Shown here piece by piece: positions 8,731 through 17,344 of a DNA stretch of 64,000 nucleotides. The notes beneath the pieces are model-generated. The model had not been told where the DNA came from. It saw only the letters and a program-made list of their open reading frames with translations, and made no database searches. A program made the translations under genes and the position numbers. The stretch spans positions 248,001 to 312,000 of the forward strand of contig JADJOJ010000011.1 of assembly GCA_016713825.1 (NCBI GenBank), written 5' to 3'. The stretch is from Candidatus Leptofilum gracile. Its GTDB lineage: Bacteria > Chloroflexota > Anaerolineae > Promineifilales > Promineifilaceae. Numbering within the stretch: the first letter of the stretch is position 1; each line of letters opens with the position of its first letter.

Positions 8731-11700
8731 ATGAGTGAGCAGGAACAATTACAACAAGCCATCGCTTCTCTAGATGAGAAGCGTTCTTTGTTGGGAGACG
8801 GCGTTGTGGATACCACCATCGCCGCTCTGCAAGAAAAGCTTGCCGAAATAGATGATCCCTCCCAAAATCACCTCAATGCCAAAACAGCCCAGCGCAAGCA
8901 AGTAAGCATCCTTTTTGCCACCATTACCGGCATTGCCGAAGTGGCCGATTCCCTGCCCAACACCAACATGCTAGACGTCATGAACGGCCTGTGGCGTCGG
9001 CTAGACAGCGCCATCATCAACCAGGATGGCACCATCGACAAGCACATGGGCGAGGCGGTGATGGGCCTTTTTGGGGTGCCAGTTGTGCAGGAAGATGACG
9101 CCGAGCGGGCCATCCGTGCCGCGCTGCAAATGCGAGCCGCCCTCAGTGATTTCATTACCGAGCAGATAAATAATAAAGATCAGGCCCTCTCTGATACCAA
9201 AATGGCCCACCTGCGCGCCTTGCAAATTCGCATAGGCATTAATACTGGCCCGGTTATGCTGGGGCGGGTGGGCAACAGTGAGGAGTATACCGTTATTGGC
9301 GACGCGGTGAATGTGGCCAGCCGCCTGGAGAAAAACGCGCCGCCGGGTGGCATTCTCATTGCCCACGATACTTACATGCTGGTGCATGATCGGTTCAATG
9401 TGGAGCCGTTGGGGCTGGTTACCATTCGTGGACGGTCTGAACCGATTCAGGTTTATTTGGTGCTGGGCATTAAGCCGCGCCTGTTTTACGCTTCTGGCCG
9501 GGGGGTGGAGGGGGTGGAAACGCGCATGGTGGGGCGCGACGGTGAGCTGCATCTGCTGCAAGCGATGTTTGAGCGGGCGATTAACAATCGTGAGGGGCAG
9601 GTGGTTATCATTACGGGTGATGCGGGCGTGGGGAAATCTCGCTTGATTCATGAATTTAGCAACTGGCTGCGCGCCCTGCCTTATGAAGTGCCGGTGTTTA
9701 AGGGGCGTACCTACCAGCAGATTAGCCAGCTGCCGTATGGCCTTATTCGGGATATGTTGGCGACCTATTTTGGCATTCAGGATAACGATCCGCCGACGGT
9801 GGCGGAGGAAAAGCTGGTGGAGGGGATGAGCCAGTTTATGGGGAAGGTGCGGGATGAGATTCGGCCGCAGGCGAATGTGATTGGGCAACTGATTGGCCTG
9901 GATTTGTCGATGAAGGTGCAGTCGCTGGGGCAGACGGGGGAAGCGCCGCAGCTGCGTCAGGCGGCGTATGAGTATGTGGCGCAGTTGTTCCAGGTGGTGG
10001 CAGAAAAGAATACGGCCGTTCTCCTTTTCCTAGAAGATTTGCACTGGGCAGATGAGGCTTCCCTGGACCTGGTGCGCTATTTGGCAGACCATTGCCAACA
10101 GGTGCCGTTACAGATCATCGGGGTAACCCGGCCGTTGGACCCCCAATCGCTTTCTCGGCGGGAACGGCCGTTGCCCGGCACCCAAATTCATCTCGACTCC
10201 CTCTCCCCAGAAGAAAGCCAGCAGCTGGTGCTGGAAATCTTGCAAAAGCTGCCCGAAATCCCCTCCGATTTGTCTGATCTACTGCTGCAGCGGGCCGAGG
10301 GAAACCCTTTTTACGTGGAAGAACTGATCAAAGTTCTTATCGAAGACGGCGTGATTATTGCCGGGGAAGAGAAATGGCAGCTGCGGCGCAACCAGCTCAC
10401 CGAAGTACGCGTGCCGCCGAACATCACCTCGGTGCTGCAGGGCCGCCTGGACCGGCTGACGCACATGGAGCGGGTGACTTTGCAGCGGGCGGCGGTGGTG
10501 GGGCGCGTTTTTTGGGATACGGCCGTTACCCAAATGAACGTCACCGCCGACGAACCATTGAACGTCAACCAGACGCGCACCGCCCTGCAAGCGCTGGAAA
10601 AGCGCGAAATGATCTTCCAGCGGCAATCTTCTGGCTTTGCTGGCACCCGGGCGTACCTGTTCAAACACGCCATCCTGCACCAGGTCACCTACGAATCGGT
10701 ACTGCTGCGGGCGCGCCCCGTCTACCACAAGCAGGTGGCCGATTGGCTGGCCCAGCAGAGCGGTGAGCGCATCTCCGAATATGCAGGCACCATTGCCGAG
10801 CATTACGAACTGGCCGAAGAAAAAGCCACCGCCGCCGAACTGTATGAGATGGCCGCCCAGCGCGCCCAAGACATCTTTAACATGCAGATGGCGACGCATT
10901 ATTTTTGCCGTTCCCTCTCGCTGCTGACCGATATGTCCCACTATGCCATCTGGCAGCTGCGTTTGCAGGAAGAGTTGGGCGTGCTGTTGATGCGGCAGGC
11001 CCGGCTGGTAGAAGCGGCCCAGACGTATATGACGATGCGCTTTACGGCTGAAGAAGATGGCGATTTGCTGCTTCAGGCGCGTGCCTGGAACGGCCTGGCC
11101 GAGGTGCAGCTCTATCAGGCAGATTACGTCTCTATGCTAGAAAGTGCGTTGCAGGCGGAGCGCGTTTCCTGGCTGGTCAATGCAGAATCCACCTGGGTAC
11201 AGGCGCTGCTGCACAAAAGTATGGCGCTGCTGCATCAGGGGGACGTGGAGATGGCGCTGTTGGCCACCCATCGCGCCTTGGAAACCAGCCAGCAGCTCGA
11301 CGAGCCGGACCTGCTCACCCGTTGTTTGCAGCAGGCGTGTGAGGAGCATATCAGAATCGGCCGTTACCGTCCGGTGGAGCAATATCTGGCCCAGCTAAAG
11401 GCGCAGTCGGCGCTGTTAGAGCGGTTGGGCGATCGTCCGGCCCTGGCGCTGGCCAATCGAGCCCTGGGCGAGGTGAACACGCGGTTGGGCCGGTTTGACA
11501 GAGCCGTGCATTGGCTGCTGGCGGCGATGAAGGTGTACCGTGAATTGGACGATCAGCTGGCCATTGGGCAAACGCTCAATTTGTTGGGCGAAACCTCTCG
11601 TCTGCGTGGGCAATCGGCCCAGGCGATTCCGTTTTACCGCAAGGCGTTGACCATTGTGAGCGGCCTGGACAACCAGCTGGAGATTATGAAAGTACGCACC

Positions 11701-12225
11701 AATTTGGCGGCGGCGCTGGTGGACCTGGGTAATTTTGAGGCGGCGGAGCGGGCTGTGCGCCGGGTGACGCGCTTGCTGGAAGATTTTGGCAAGATGGCGG
11801 GCTGGTACGATAGTTCGCGGGTGTATGTGTACCAGGCGTTGGCGCATTTGGGGCAGGGGCAGCTGGATTTGGCGCTGCGTTTTGCTAACCGGGCGCACCG
11901 CAAGGCGGCCATGCAGGAGAGCGATTCGGCGTTGGGTTTTGCCTGGTTTGGGTTGGCGCGGGTGTTGGCGCAGGGGGCGGGGGAGATACGGCCGTTACAA
12001 ATCGACACCATCACCTACGACGCCTCCGACTGCTTTGCCGAAAGTTTGCGCCTCTTTTCCACCGTGAACGGGGGGGGCGTTGCCTCTGCGCGTGACCAGG
12101 TGCGCACGCTGTGGGCCTGGGCCGCCCACGAAGCCGCCATCGGCAACGAGAGCCAGAGTGACCGCCTGAGCCAACGGGCCCGTGAACTCGCCGCTGCCCA
12201 AGGCATCCACCTGCCAGATTTGTAA
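8731..12225 (+). CDS. Class III cyclase-homology/AAA/TPR protein B (transition-state half)
   Basis: Paralogue of the preceding protein, 1164 aa, with the same order: helical N-terminus, cyclase homology domain (about 55-245), AAA ATPase (Walker A GDAGVGKS near 296; Walker B FLEDLHWAD) and TPR region (about 700-1150). Its cyclase domain is complementary to that of protein A. The two metal aspartates are replaced by Thr64 (ATITG where ADxxG is expected) and Glu108 (KHMGE), while Lys104 and the transition-state Asn194 and Arg198 (GDAVNVASRLE) are intact. The spacing between the two metal positions is 44 residues in both proteins, which supports the alignment. I start at ATG 8731; a TTG immediately before is less likely. 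It probably pairs with protein A to form one working site, or else acts as a nucleotide-sensing pseudo-enzyme. Confidence 0.9.
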   Translation: MSEQEQLQQAIASLDEKRSLLGDGVVDTTIAALQEKLAEIDDPSQNHLNAKTAQRKQVSILFATITGIAEVADSLPNTNMLDVMNGLWRRLDSAIINQDGTIDKHMGEAVMGLFGVPVVQEDDAERAIRAALQMRAALSDFITEQINNKDQALSDTKMAHLRALQIRIGINTGPVMLGRVGNSEEYTVIGDAVNVASRLEKNAPPGGILIAHDTYMLVHDRFNVEPLGLVTIRGRSEPIQVYLVLGIKPRLFYASGRGVEGVETRMVGRDGELHLLQAMFERAINNREGQVVIITGDAGVGKSRLIHEFSNWLRALPYEVPVFKGRTYQQISQLPYGLIRDMLATYFGIQDNDPPTVAEEKLVEGMSQFMGKVRDEIRPQANVIGQLIGLDLSMKVQSLGQTGEAPQLRQAAYEYVAQLFQVVAEKNTAVLLFLEDLHWADEASLDLVRYLADHCQQVPLQIIGVTRPLDPQSLSRRERPLPGTQIHLDSLSPEESQQLVLEILQKLPEIPSDLSDLLLQRAEGNPFYVEELIKVLIEDGVIIAGEEKWQLRRNQLTEVRVPPNITSVLQGRLDRLTHMERVTLQRAAVVGRVFWDTAVTQMNVTADEPLNVNQTRTALQALEKREMIFQRQSSGFAGTRAYLFKHAILHQVTYESVLLRARPVYHKQVADWLAQQSGERISEYAGTIAEHYELAEEKATAAELYEMAAQRAQDIFNMQMATHYFCRSLSLLTDMSHYAIWQLRLQEELGVLLMRQARLVEAAQTYMTMRFTAEEDGDLLLQARAWNGLAEVQLYQADYVSMLESALQAERVSWLVNAESTWVQALLHKSMALLHQGDVEMALLATHRALETSQQLDEPDLLTRCLQQACEEHIRIGRYRPVEQYLAQLKAQSALLERLGDRPALALANRALGEVNTRLGRFDRAVHWLLAAMKVYRELDDQLAIGQTLNLLGETSRLRGQSAQAIPFYRKALTIVSGLDNQLEIMKVRTNLAAALVDLGNFEAAERAVRRVTRLLEDFGKMAGWYDSSRVYVYQALAHLGQGQLDLALRFANRAHRKAAMQESDSALGFAWFGLARVLAQGAGEIRPLQIDTITYDASDCFAESLRLFSTVNGGGVASARDQVRTLWAWAAHEAAIGNESQSDRLSQRARELAAAQGIHLPDL

Positions 12226-12239
12226 GGCGGGTCGAATGT

Positions 12240-12361
12240 TTTTGGGTCTTCAGGATTTGGCGGGCTCACCCTGTTTTGGGTACCGAATTAGCCCGTATTA
12301 ACGCGAATTTTCGGATCATTCGCGTCAATTCGTGGCAAACCCCAGCAAAGCCCAAAGAGCC
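12240..12361 (+). repeat. Intergenic repeat, copy B
   Basis: Plus-strand copy of the repeat at 4808-4930, in opposite orientation, placed 15 bp after the stop of the second cyclase-like gene. The last 24 nt (AACCCCAG..., ending AGAGCC) recur at 18907-18930. No transposase or target duplication is visible. Confidence 0.7.
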
Positions 12362-12396
12362 ATATTTTGTTGCGTTACCGCACAGTCAACCCTTTG

Positions 12397-15300
12397 TTAA
12401 GAAATAGCGGCGCTTGCGTCTAAAATTTGCCGGTGGGTAACAATTTTGGACAGAAACGTTTGGCGTGCCGCCATATCATCAATGTGGTCGGCACGGCTCA
12501 TAAGAAGGGCTTGCCCCGCCGCCAACGTTGCCGCCGCACGTGGGTCGTTTTGCGCTTTTAGCACCAGGTAGCAAACCCAATAAATGCATAAATTGATCCC
12601 CTGAGTTATCTCTGGGGTGGCGGCCAGCATGGCGAGAATGGTCTCGATATGGATCATGGCGCGATCCGGCTGCTGCTGCCGCAGGGCAATATCGCCTAAA
12701 GCAGAAAGCGTCAATGCGGCTTCGGCCATTTGGTTGGCTGCCTGGTAAAACGTGTACGCTTTGTGATAGTAAACGGCCGCTTCCGCAAAAGCCCCTTGCG
12801 CCAATAACGCATCCCCCATTTTGGTGACGCCGCCAAACGTCAGCGCTTGAATGTCGATATCGCTCGCCACAGAAATGGCTGTTTTGGCCAGCTGCAGGGC
12901 ATTCGCGGCATCACCTTGGGCTAGCGCCACGCTGCTGAGCCAGTTCAAGCCCCACGCTTCCCCATACCTGTCTCCAATTTGGCGGGCCAGCGCCAGCGCC
13001 TGCTCTAAAAGCTGCCGGGCCTGTTGGTAATCGCCCAACTTGGCATAGAAGACCCCTAAATCGCCACCAGTAATTTCTCGATTTCTGGGCACGTTGAGTT
13101 GTTCAAAAATGGACAAGGCTTGTTGGGCAAACCTGAGTCCCTGGCTCAGGGCAAAATGCATAGAAGCGACAATGCCCAAATTGGCCAACAGCTTACCCTC
13201 TGCCAGCCGGTCGCCCACAATTCGGGCCATTTGCAGCGCTTGCTCATAATATTGTTCGCTAACGGTAAGCTTGTTGCGCCGCCGGGCTTGCACACCTAAA
13301 AAGGTGAGGGTCATCATTTGCCCAAATTTGTCATCGGCCCGTCGGGAAAATTCCAAAGCTTGTTCCAATGGTTCGCTGGCAGCTTCTGTTTGCCCAATTT
13401 GAATCAGCGACCAGCCAATCCCCTGTTTGCTTCTGGCCCACAACAACCACTCATCTGTGTTGTGCAGCAGCGCTTCAGCCTTTTGGTATTGTGCTAAAGA
13501 GCCCTGGTATTCGCCTTGGCCATCGAGCACCAATCCCCAAACCAGGTGGGTTTTGATTTTTGTGCGATTGCTCACGTTTTCATGATTGAGGGCCGCCTGG
13601 ATGGCGGCCAACGTGGCTTCGTATTGGCTAATTGGTTCTAACAGGGCGGCTCTGGCCTGGTACAAACTGGGGACGAGATGGGGGGGAGGAACGGCCGTTT
13701 CCCCCACTCCCCTTGCCGCCAACGCCAGAGAAATGAGTTCACCCCCCTCACGAAACAGGCTGCTGCGAAAATAATATTGCTGTACACCTTCTAAATTTTC
13801 TTCAATATCATGCCAGGCTGCCTGTTCGACGGCGCGCACCCAGGCGGTGCGGATATTGTCTTGTTCCAGCTGGAGCATTGCCAACAACTTACCAGGCGCG
13901 CCCCGCTGAAAAAAGGCTGCCTGTTGGCCTACTAGCTGAAGGTAGTAATGGCTGTGGCTGTTGTGGCTTGCCTGGAATAAGGCGGCTGCCTGGGCCAGGT
14001 TGGCGCGTTGCTTAACCGCAAATTGGCGGATGAGCGGGTGCAATTTGAAGCGCCCTGTTTCATCCCGGCGCAGGAGGGCATGATGCTGCAAATTGGCCAG
14101 CCCGGACAGGGCATCTTTTAACACGGCTGTGGCCGCCTGCCGCGTAAAGCCGCCGCGAAAAATAGAAATTTGGGCCAGCAAAATTTGTTCACGGGGGTCG
14201 AGCAGCTGCCAGGTTGTGTCGAAGACGGCCTGGAGGGTGCGTTGGCGCGGGGGCAGGTCCTGCTGGGTGTGGCCCAGCAGGTGCAGGTTGTCAGTTAATG
14301 CTGGCATTATTTCATCTATCATCAGCCAGCCCAACGAAGCGGCCGCCAACTCAATGGCCAATGGCATGCCCTCGACAAACTGACAAATGGCGACCACCTC
14401 TGCCAGATGTTTTTCCGGATGGAAAGATGTCGGGGTTCGGGCAGCTCGTTCGGCAAACAAGCGTACACTTTCATTTTGCAGCGCGTCGGCGGTAGCTTGC
14501 GTGGGCGTTGCCAGGCCGGTTAGGGGCAACGTAACGGCGGGGGCCAAAGCCAGGGTGGTGCGAGATGTGACCAGCAAATGAATATTTTCACCGGCTTCCA
14601 GCAGCTCCATAATGAGGTCGGAGGCGGTGGTTAAAAACTGTTCAAGGTTATCTAGAATGAGCAGTACGCTTTTGGGGGCCAACTGCCCCAATAGCTGAGA
14701 CCAGAGATCGCTTTCGCCGTGAAAATATAAGCCCATTGCCTGCCCCACCAAGGCAGCAACCCTATCTTTGACTTCGGCCACGGTGTTATTTTCGATATCT
14801 TCCAGGGAAACGAACCAGATGCCTGCCTGAAAAGGATGCTGTTTTTGGGCCAACTGCCGTCCCGTGGCCAGGGCCAGGCTGGTTTTGCCAATGCCGCCAA
14901 CGCCGGTGATGGAGACGAGTGGATAGGTGGGATCATTGAGGAGGTGGGTGAGTTTTTCGATTTCATGTTTACGGCCGTACAGCGGCGTAAGCGCACGTGG
15001 CAAATTGTGCAGTGGAGCGGGGGTGATGTTTGGCGGCGGCAGGGAGCCAGCCTGAATGGTTTGGTACAGGGCGATGGTGGCTGGCGCTGGCGTAATGCCC
15101 AGCTCTGTCTGGAGAAGGTGGCGGCATTTTTCGTAGACGTTTAAGGCTTCGGAGATACGGCCGTCATAAGCCAACAAGCGCATCAGCTGCTGCTGGGCTG
15201 TTTCGTCTAGCGGATCCCAACTGACCCATTGCTGGGCGGTTATAACCCCGGCGGCAAACGTGCCCTGACCTTCTTGCCAACTGGCCAACAGGCGGTAGCC

Positions 15301-15777
15301 GCGCATGGCCGTCTGGCGCAATCTTTCTTGCTCTACCACCAGCCAATCATTGAAGCGGTGGGTATCTAGCAAAGAGAAGCCGCTCATAAATTCGCCAGTG
15401 TACAGCTGCATTCCCTGCATGAGGAGGTGAACGGCCGTTGTTGTTCGTTCTTTGCCGGCCCCTGCCAACAGCGCCTGAAAGCGCACGGTATCTAGCTGCT
15501 CATGGACAGCACGGGTCACAGCCACCGTGGTGGAGGTAACGATGAGATGATCACCCACCTTTTGGCGCAGCCGGGTTAAGACGGTGCGTAAATTAGAGAG
15601 CGACTGCTTGGTTGAACGCGCCTCCCACAGCAAGTCGGCCAGCGCTTCACGGTTATGCGTTTGCCCGGTATGCGCCAGGTAAGCCAACAAAGCTGTCTCT
15701 TTTGGGCTGCGAAAGGCGGTGTCGGGCGCATCGTCCAAACGAACCTTGATTTCGCCCAGTAAAGATATTTCAAGCAT
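12397..15777 (-). CDS. SARP/AfsR-type regulator: winged helix, BTAD, NB-ARC ATPase, TPR
   Basis: A large STAND-type transcriptional regulator of 1126 aa. The N-terminal OmpR-like DNA-binding region (about 1-95, with a helix-turn-helix around SPKETALLAYLAHTGQT) is followed by a bacterial transcriptional activation domain of TPR type (about 95-250). The NB-ARC NTPase has Walker A GVGGIGKT and Walker B LLILDNLEQFL. The C-terminal half carries many TPR-like repeats (for example GDYQQARQLLEQALALARQIGD). Such proteins couple ligand or partner sensing by the TPR part to ATP-driven activation. I start at ATG 15777 because GGAG sits five bases upstream; an earlier in-frame start exists but is worse placed. 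It is transcribed divergently from the small gene at 15935. Target genes cannot be read from the sequence. Confidence 0.88.
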   Translation of the reverse strand: MLEISLLGEIKVRLDDAPDTAFRSPKETALLAYLAHTGQTHNREALADLLWEARSTKQSLSNLRTVLTRLRQKVGDHLIVTSTTVAVTRAVHEQLDTVRFQALLAGAGKERTTTAVHLLMQGMQLYTGEFMSGFSLLDTHRFNDWLVVEQERLRQTAMRGYRLLASWQEGQGTFAAGVITAQQWVSWDPLDETAQQQLMRLLAYDGRISEALNVYEKCRHLLQTELGITPAPATIALYQTIQAGSLPPPNITPAPLHNLPRALTPLYGRKHEIEKLTHLLNDPTYPLVSITGVGGIGKTSLALATGRQLAQKQHPFQAGIWFVSLEDIENNTVAEVKDRVAALVGQAMGLYFHGESDLWSQLLGQLAPKSVLLILDNLEQFLTTASDLIMELLEAGENIHLLVTSRTTLALAPAVTLPLTGLATPTQATADALQNESVRLFAERAARTPTSFHPEKHLAEVVAICQFVEGMPLAIELAAASLGWLMIDEIMPALTDNLHLLGHTQQDLPPRQRTLQAVFDTTWQLLDPREQILLAQISIFRGGFTRQAATAVLKDALSGLANLQHHALLRRDETGRFKLHPLIRQFAVKQRANLAQAAALFQASHNSHSHYYLQLVGQQAAFFQRGAPGKLLAMLQLEQDNIRTAWVRAVEQAAWHDIEENLEGVQQYYFRSSLFREGGELISLALAARGVGETAVPPPHLVPSLYQARAALLEPISQYEATLAAIQAALNHENVSNRTKIKTHLVWGLVLDGQGEYQGSLAQYQKAEALLHNTDEWLLWARSKQGIGWSLIQIGQTEAASEPLEQALEFSRRADDKFGQMMTLTFLGVQARRRNKLTVSEQYYEQALQMARIVGDRLAEGKLLANLGIVASMHFALSQGLRFAQQALSIFEQLNVPRNREITGGDLGVFYAKLGDYQQARQLLEQALALARQIGDRYGEAWGLNWLSSVALAQGDAANALQLAKTAISVASDIDIQALTFGGVTKMGDALLAQGAFAEAAVYYHKAYTFYQAANQMAEAALTLSALGDIALRQQQPDRAMIHIETILAMLAATPEITQGINLCIYWVCYLVLKAQNDPRAAATLAAGQALLMSRADHIDDMAARQTFLSKIVTHRQILDASAAIS

Positions 15778-15934
15778 TTGCTCTCCAAAGAGATGTCCCC
15801 CCACCCAAACCTGGCTGAATTATATGCCATTTTCCCTCTAGAAGCGCATTGGCGTTTGCGGTGAAGCGTTTGAGAAGCGCCTGGTAGGTATGCTGGTAAC
15901 AGTCCTCCCAAAAGTGGCCCACTTGGAAAAAAAT

Positions 15935-16183
15935 ATGACGAAACAAGTAAAGCACATTTACCAATCTTTTCTGGTTCGCTGCTGGCTTTTGCCGCCGACA
16001 ACGGCCGATGAGCCAGCCCCCTGGCGGTTTGAACTGCACGAGGTATCGGCGGAATCTCAGAAGTATAGATTCAGTGACTATGAACAGTTAACAACATTTG
16101 TGGCGGCCAGGTTAACGGCCGTTGCCACCCACAGCCGCCAGGGCAACGACAAAGAAGATGACCCAAAAGGAAGCAAGCCATGA
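15935..16183 (+). CDS. Hypothetical protein, 82 aa
   Basis: A small soluble protein with the pattern YQSFLVRCWLLPP, then WRFELHEVS, then FSDYEQLTTFVAARL. This 'VRCW...WRFxLEEV...F.D...L..FL' layout recurs in small orphan proteins next to SARP or TPR regulators; that statement is from memory and unverified. ATG 15935 is preceded by GGA nine bases upstream. It is divergent from the SARP-type regulator, with about 157 bp between the starts, so it is a plausible direct target of that regulator. The C-terminus is charged and probably disordered. Confidence 0.6.
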   Translation: MTKQVKHIYQSFLVRCWLLPPTTADEPAPWRFELHEVSAESQKYRFSDYEQLTTFVAARLTAVATHSRQGNDKEDDPKGSKP

Positions 16184-16286
16184 AATAAAGCGATGAGTCG
16201 GAGACAAATGCGTCGATTTCAAAACCCGTTAGGGTCTGTAGCAACACACCTTTTTAACAAACCCATACCCATTTCAGGAAATAGAT

Positions 16287-17282
16287 ATGTCTAATAACTT
16301 TTTACCCATGATGAAAATGAGCGCTCTTTTTTTGCTGCTGGGGCTAATGATGGCTTGCGGGGCCACGCCAGAAGTGCTCCCCGCCACCGAAATACCGGTA
16401 GAGGATGCCGTAGCGCAAACGATTGCCGCCCGTGACGCGGTGGGGTTACAAGTCGAGCAAACCGTTGCGGCCCAGGCGGCGGCGCTGGAACCCAGCGTCG
16501 AAGCGCCAGTGGAAGCACCCCCTGAGGGTGACCTGGCCGACCCAAACGCCAATATTCCCGTTAGCCAACCCGTGGTTGACCCGAATTTGGCTGGGGGGAC
16601 GCCGCAACTGCGGGTGACGGCCAGTTCGGTAAACGTGCGCAGTGGCCCCGGCATCAACTACCCGCCCATCACCACGCTGCGGCAGGATGCAGTGGTGGTG
16701 GTCGCCGCGAAAAATCAGACGGGCAGTTGGTTTTTGATTGAGCTGCCCGGCGGCGTGAAGGGCTGGATTTCTAACACGGTGACAACCGCTGTAGCCGAGG
16801 TGGACATGGTGAAGGTAGCCGTGGCGGTTACGATTCCTGCGCCGCCACCGGCCACTGCGGTACCGCCTACGGCAACAACGGCCGTTACCCCCACCACCAC
16901 AGCCACCTCAACCAGAGGCGCTTCGCCCACACCAACGGGCACAACCTCAAGCGCCACCCCGACACCGACGGCCACGGCGACCGCCACAATGCCGCCTACC
17001 CCTACGCCCACAGTAACCCAGCCGCCCATCGTTCTCTCGGTCATCCTCACCGTTCAGAACAACAGCGGCATCGAGATTTGCTTCCTGTTTATTGATTTGT
17101 CTAGCGATCCGTGGACCAATGACCGCCTGGGGCCAACAGAAACTATTCTCCCCGGTGGCCAGGTATCGTTGAGCTTCCCAACTGGACAATATGATTTCAT
17201 GGCGCGTGATTGCAGTGACAATCTCATTAACGACCTGTTCAACGTGCAGGTGGGCGGCGGCTTTACGTGGGACGTGCGCTAA
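16287..17282 (+). CDS. Lipoprotein with bacterial SH3 domain and Thr/Pro-rich linker
   Basis: A secreted, lipid-anchored envelope protein of 331 aa. The N-terminus has a hydrophobic signal with a lipobox ending LMMAC (Cys24). Residues about 107-170 form an SH3b domain (VNVRSGPGINYPPI, GGVKGWIS), a fold that usually binds peptidoglycan or cell-wall ligands. A low-complexity Thr/Pro-rich stalk (about 185-245) leads to a C-terminal beta-rich domain (about 250-331) of unknown role, beginning ILTVQNNSGIEICFLFIDLSS. AGGAAA lies six bases before the ATG. It is followed 62 bp later by the tectonin-LysM gene, and a single unit is possible. Confidence 0.85.
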   Translation: MSNNFLPMMKMSALFLLLGLMMACGATPEVLPATEIPVEDAVAQTIAARDAVGLQVEQTVAAQAAALEPSVEAPVEAPPEGDLADPNANIPVSQPVVDPNLAGGTPQLRVTASSVNVRSGPGINYPPITTLRQDAVVVVAAKNQTGSWFLIELPGGVKGWISNTVTTAVAEVDMVKVAVAVTIPAPPPATAVPPTATTAVTPTTTATSTRGASPTPTGTTSSATPTPTATATATMPPTPTPTVTQPPIVLSVILTVQNNSGIEICFLFIDLSSDPWTNDRLGPTETILPGGQVSLSFPTGQYDFMARDCSDNLINDLFNVQVGGGFTWDVR

Positions 17283-17344
17283 TTCTGGCCTGAAAAAGAC
17301 AAGTTCAAAGTCAACCCTAAAGCGACTACAAGGAGCAATATCTC

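Noticed and set aside
5172..12225. The two cyclase-like genes as one gene split by a frameshift or stop
   Set aside because: Each has its own complete domain order (cyclase, AAA, TPR), its own start and a 43-bp gap; they are paralogues, not fragments.
4808..12361. Composite transposon carrying the cyclase pair
   Set aside because: No transposase, no target-site duplication and no defined element ends; only imperfect inverted flanks are seen.
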